Positions 60,966-64,000 of a stretch of DNA of 64,000 nt are shown here, piece after piece. The DNA comes from Candidatus Eisenbacteria bacterium. GTDB taxonomy: Bacteria > Eisenbacteria > RBG-16-71-46 > JAFGJU01. The position numbers were made by a program, and so were the translations under genes. The notes under the pieces were generated by a model, which was given only the letters and a program-made list of their open reading frames with translations, did not search any database and was not told where the DNA came from. Each line of letters begins with the position of its first letter. The first letter of the stretch is position 1. The stretch lies in contig JAPLKG010000014.1 of assembly GCA_026388185.1 (NCBI GenBank), positions 277,537 through 341,536 on the forward strand, in the 5' to 3' direction.

Positions 60966-61530
60966 CCTCTTTCCCCACCAACATTATCTTTGGAGCGGTC
61001 AAGACCTCTTCGATGAAACCGCTCGCGACTCTTTTCTTCGCCCGGTATTCTTGCAGAGAGTAGATTGTTGGGTTGATTTCTCTCCGGAGTTTTTTCTCCA
61101 ATTCCGCAATCTTCTCGTTCAACACGGAGATGTTGGGATTCCCGATTATCATCAAATCGATGTCGCTGGTCGCTTTTTCTCGACCCGAAGCGAATGATCC
61201 ATAAATGAAGGCCAGCCTTATGTTCTTGAAAGATGATAACGTTTTTCTTGCTGCCCCTTCAACACCAACAGTCTTAGAGACTATGGCCTTCAGTTCCTTG
61301 AATAGGGGATGTCTAGTATCGAGAGAGTAGTAAAGCAGGCTTCCGACTCTGTGGGTGACGAATAAGTTATCCCTCTGAAATCTTAAGAGCTCTCTTCTTA
61401 TGTTGCCCGCAGAGTAACCCAGGATGCGCTCAAGCTGTCGCAGATAGTATCTCTGGGACGGATTGCTGAAGAAAATGGACAGCAAGTCTTGTCTAATTCT
61501 TGACTTCGTTATATATAGCGTTTCTAACAT
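60955..61530 (-). CDS. MNT nucleotidyltransferase antitoxin, copy 2
   Basis: 191 residues from ATG 61530. The GSFASGREKATSDIDLMIIG motif is identical to copy 1. About a dozen changes are spread over the chain, some in the winged helix (QRYYLRQLERILGYSAGNIR). Because both copies are intact, cross-neutralisation or divergence of specificity is possible. Confidence 0.87.
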   Translation of the reverse strand: MLETLYITKSRIRQDLLSIFFSNPSQRYYLRQLERILGYSAGNIRRELLRFQRDNLFVTHRVGSLLYYSLDTRHPLFKELKAIVSKTVGVEGAARKTLSSFKNIRLAFIYGSFASGREKATSDIDLMIIGNPNISVLNEKIAELEKKLRREINPTIYSLQEYRAKKRVASGFIEEVLTAPKIMLVGKEDEL

Positions 61531-61545
61531 CGTCGAACTCCTTTT

Positions 61546-61582
61546 TGAGTACAATTGTACTCAGTATTGGATACAGCGGCAA
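61546..61582 (-). promoter_or_regulatory. Promoter and 18-bp palindromic operator of MNT-HEPN copy 2
   Basis: The palindrome TGAGTACAATTGTACTCA (61546-61563) and the promoter elements TTGCCG and TACAAT are conserved exactly as in copy 1. Confidence 0.7.
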
Positions 61583-61592
61583 GTCTTATCTA

Positions 61593-61862
61593 ACCCCAGC
61601 CTTTGTACCGAAGTGGACTGTGCGACGAGCGTCCAAGGGCGGCATTCCAGATTGCACCACTGTCTGGTATTCGGAAGCCGCGGTGAGCCCTTCTGGCAAT
61701 CAAGGCTGGACGACATCTGGCACGATCCGGCCAGGAAGACAGTTTGGAGGCGAGTTTATCCAAGCAGCACACACTTTCGCTGGTACTCGATCCGGTGACG
61801 CCTGATGTCCCAGTTCGCATAGACGACTCGGAAGCACGGGGCAGATTCGCGAGTCTCTTCTG
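61593..61862 (+). pseudogene. Frameshifted gene remnant beside MNT-HEPN copy 2
   Basis: Corresponds to 54600-54872. It reads PAFVPKWTVRRASKGG and then shifts frame after GNQGWTT because two bases are missing near 61716. No start or function can be assigned. The stretch 61891-62070 holds no further gene. Confidence 0.45.
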
Positions 61863-62070
61863 CAGTTCGAATACTGGCACATCTGGGGAGCCTGCCGCGG
61901 CGACGGGGCCTGTTGCATCCACGCTCGCTCCTGTGACTACCGCCTCGGGCCACCAAAGCAAGAGGAGCCAGCGCTTGGCCAGTCCATCGGTTGTGCTTAG
62001 TCTCTTGCCCAATCAGCAAGAGCCTCTATCTTCGCACACAAAAATACACTTGGTTTGTGCGGTATCTCTA

Positions 62071-63789
62071 TCAGCGCGTCAGCACTATCTTCCGCGCTTC
62101 CTTATGACCCCCGAAGTTGAGCTGAACGAAATACACTCCCGCCGGAAGCTTCGTCCCACGCGCACCCTTTCCATCCCAGTTCACCATGTGCTGGCCAGCA
62201 TCCTCCTCACCATCTCTGAGAACCGCTACCTGCCTACCTGCCACGTCATAAACGACTAACCGCACATGCCCACGCTCTGGCAACGTGTACCCCAGGTGCG
62301 TCAATGCCTCAAACGGATTCGGCGCACCGCGACCGAGCAACAAGGCACCAGGAACTGCCCCTCCGCCTTCAACACCGACCACGGTTCCAGTCCGCACATC
62401 CGCCTCCGTCACACAGTTGTACGGCAACGAAAACCACGGGGAACGCGGGAAAAACGGCGAATCCGTCAACGTGCGAAGCCGCCAGTGATACATTATGTTT
62501 GACGTAAGACCAGTCACCACCTTGGAGAGACCCACCACGCTGCCGCCACCTCCAGGAATTCCCGTGTTGTACGCCGAACCCGTAACGAGCCCGCTACCGT
62601 TGAACGGCGTCCCCAGCGGCTTCACCTCGCACTGGAGCCGCACATTGCCACGACCTAAGGGGGTGCGACCCACGGCTTTCAAGAGGAAACCATCAGCCGA
62701 GCCGGACAGACCCAGTAGCGCGATAGGCGCCGAGTCGTCGGTTCGCGCCTGGCGGGCGATGCGATGGAGCCCATCACCTTCGTTCCCATAGTACACATAC
62801 GCACGCCCCTCACCCGTCTGACCGTTGCTGTGGCTTGGGGCGCCAACAATAACATCCGAGTAGCCATCCCCGTTCACATCCCCTGCAGTACCCACGGAAC
62901 GACCGAAGTCGGCACTTGCCTGGTCGCTCTGCGCTATCCAGCCTGCGGTCGCCGCAAGACCACCGGCAGACCCATGGTACACATACGCCTGGCCGTTGCT
63001 GTACTCATAGGCATAGGCGCCGACAATAACGTCCGAGTAGCCGTCCCCGTTCACATCCCCTGCAGTACCCACGGAACGACCGAAGTAGGCGCCTGCCTGG
63101 TCGCTCTCCGCAGTCCACCCAGCGCTCACCGCAAGACCACCGGCAGACCCGAGATACACAAAGGCACACCCCTCATACGCCTGGCCGTTGCTGTACTCAT
63201 AGGCGCCGACAATAACGTCCGAGTAGCCGTCCCCGTTCACATCCCCTGCCGTACCCACGGAATAACCGAAGGAGCCCCCGCTCACCGCAGTCCACCCAGC
63301 GCTCACCGCAAGACCACCGGCAGACCCGAGATACACAAAGGCGCGCCCGTAATTGGGCTGGCCGGCGGCGTAGTATGGGGCGCCGACAATAACGTCCGAG
63401 TAGCCGTCCCCGTTCACATCCCCTGCAGTACCCACGGAATAACCGAAGCATGCGTTTGCCTGGTCGCTCTCAGCTGTCCAAGCCGCGGTCGCCGCAAGAC
63501 CACCAGCAGACCCATAGTACACATACGCACGCCCCTCACGCGTCTGACCGTTGCTGTACTCATAGGCGCCGACAATAACGTCCGAGTAGCCGTCCCCGTT
63601 CACATCCCCTGCAGTACCCACGGAATGACCGAAGTCGGCACTTGCCTGGTCGCTCTCCGCAGTCCAGGCAGCGGTCGCCGCAAGACCACCGGCAGACCCG
63701 TGGTAAACATACGCACGACCCTCATTGGTCTGCCCGTTGGCGTAGTTTGGGGCGCCGACAATGACGTCCGAGTAGCCATCCCCGTTCAC
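62071..63789 (-). CDS. FG-GAP repeat surface protein, N-terminally truncated
   Basis: The 572 residues shown contain six FG-GAP (integrin-alpha-like) repeats with the calcium-binding loop DVNGDGYSDVIVGA, which fold into a beta-propeller. A linker domain (YHWRLRTLTDSPFFPRSPW) and an FlgD/type-9-like sorting domain (NPFEALTHLGYTLPERGHV to GVYFVQLNFGGHKEARKIVL) follow. In-frame coding continues upstream to 63864 (LSAAWTAESDQAIAYFGFSV) but hits a TAA with no start and no signal peptide. The 5' end is therefore missing, probably through a rearrangement. The GTG at 63789 is an arbitrary start inside a repeat. Confidence 0.75.
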   Translation of the reverse strand: MNGDGYSDVIVGAPNYANGQTNEGRAYVYHGSAGGLAATAAWTAESDQASADFGHSVGTAGDVNGDGYSDVIVGAYEYSNGQTREGRAYVYYGSAGGLAATAAWTAESDQANACFGYSVGTAGDVNGDGYSDVIVGAPYYAAGQPNYGRAFVYLGSAGGLAVSAGWTAVSGGSFGYSVGTAGDVNGDGYSDVIVGAYEYSNGQAYEGCAFVYLGSAGGLAVSAGWTAESDQAGAYFGRSVGTAGDVNGDGYSDVIVGAYAYEYSNGQAYVYHGSAGGLAATAGWIAQSDQASADFGRSVGTAGDVNGDGYSDVIVGAPSHSNGQTGEGRAYVYYGNEGDGLHRIARQARTDDSAPIALLGLSGSADGFLLKAVGRTPLGRGNVRLQCEVKPLGTPFNGSGLVTGSAYNTGIPGGGGSVVGLSKVVTGLTSNIMYHWRLRTLTDSPFFPRSPWFSLPYNCVTEADVRTGTVVGVEGGGAVPGALLLGRGAPNPFEALTHLGYTLPERGHVRLVVYDVAGRQVAVLRDGEEDAGQHMVNWDGKGARGTKLPAGVYFVQLNFGGHKEARKIVLTR

Positions 63790-63864
63790 ATCCCCTGCAG
63801 TACCTACGGAAAAACCGAAGTAGGCGATTGCCTGGTCGCTCTCCGCTGTCCAGGCAGCGCTCAG
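62800..63864 (-). repeat. 180-bp tandem repeats encoding FG-GAP units
   Basis: The segment ATCCCCTGC with the preceding GTCCCCGTTCAC recurs near 62870, 63050, 63230, 63410, 63600 and 63785. The spacing is close to 180 bp throughout, with one unit near 189. High identity between units suggests recent expansion or gene conversion. Confidence 0.8.
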
Positions 63865-63984
63865 ACTTTATGGATCTGGCTGGACTCCTCAACTAATCGT
63901 GGGTTAGTGTGGAACTGTCATCGTTAACCGTTCCTACTAGAGCCACATGAGTGCCGCAAGCACTCAAAGAGGAAAGGAGCCCAG

Positions 63985-64000
63985 CCATGTCTCAGTATAT
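63985..64000 (+). CDS. Start of a plus-strand gene running off the right edge
   Basis: ATG TCT CAG TAT follows AAAGGAG at 7-nt spacing. Only five codons are visible, so no product can be named. Confidence 0.35.

Larger units (their letters stand above)
60402..61890 (-). repeat. 1.49-kb duplicated MNT-HEPN module, copy 2
   Basis: Second copy of 53409-54899. Left junction GGTTCGCAAATCG-like at 60380, right junction TTCGAATACTGG with TGGGGAGCC at 61866-61891. The gene frames are intact while the remnant part has decayed. Confidence 0.88.

Noticed and set aside
62764-63927. Long plus-strand frame opposite the FG-GAP repeats (387 codons)
   Set aside because: It mirrors the 180-bp repeats in antisense; the minus frame gives clean FG-GAP units and a sorting domain.
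1-64000. CRISPR array or Cas genes
   Set aside because: No regularly spaced 25-40 bp repeats with unique spacers were seen; the only tandem arrays are coding (52231-52335 and 62800-63864).

Overview
The window looks like a chromosomal piece of an uncultivated Gram-negative bacterium with moderately high GC. Evidence for a diderm envelope is the set of outer-membrane beta-barrel proteins and secreted proteins that end in FlgD/type-9-like C-terminal domains. The LexA operator (TGCAC-N4-GTGCA) matches the box known from Fibrobacter, so I infer a lineage in or near the FCB group (an Eisenbacteria- or Fibrobacter-like candidate phylum). The exact phylum cannot be settled from the sequence alone.

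Left part (1-17 kb). Two large secreted proteins lie on the minus strand: a gluzincin-like protease joined to a beta-helix that runs off the left edge, and a beta-propeller-like protein. Housekeeping genes of uncharacterised families follow (TIGR02757, DUF502, DUF1028). Next is a minus-strand sulfur cluster, iscS-like / dsrE-like / tusA, with a membrane-anchor-less FtsH paralog behind it. Both the cysteine desulfurase (Schiff-base lysine to Gln) and the FtsH paralog (Walker A GKP) have altered key residues. Divergent from it is a NikR plus NikMNQO nickel ECF transporter operon, which meets a GH20-like lipoprotein gene head to head.

Middle part (17-52 kb). Envelope proteins come first, then a histidine kinase / sigma54 response regulator pair. 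A near-consensus sigma54 promoter downstream of the pair leads to a protein with an IPTL-CTERM-like tail. NIF3, NadE and CvpA follow, then an SOS operon (lexA, DUF6504-like, dinB). A TcmP / three-Cys-motif / HEPN-like accessory cluster, a DUF72-MrfA-MrfB repair set and thiL come next. A promoter-plus-terminator locus then encodes a candidate structured RNA. The minus-strand operon tilS-ftsH-folE-folP-cdaA links tRNA modification, proteolysis, folate synthesis and c-di-AMP signalling, and a tRNA-Met(CAU) sits just upstream of it. A PHP phosphatase, guaB and two small conserved genes close this block.

Right part (53-64 kb). This is an accessory island. It holds two copies of a 1.49-kb MNT-HEPN toxin-antitoxin module 7 kb apart, a DUF4143 ATPase, a Doc toxin with HTH antitoxin behind a phased operator array, an orphan AbiEi-like regulator behind a 34-bp perfect palindrome, a beta-helix secreted protein, and an N-terminally truncated FG-GAP repeat protein. 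Junctions between modules share a short T-arm-like motif, and two 156-bp repeats flank about 3 kb of the island. This suggests cassette-wise acquisition. Two unrelated secreted proteins in the window share an identical style of C-terminus (WG-x-IKA-x-aromatic-R).
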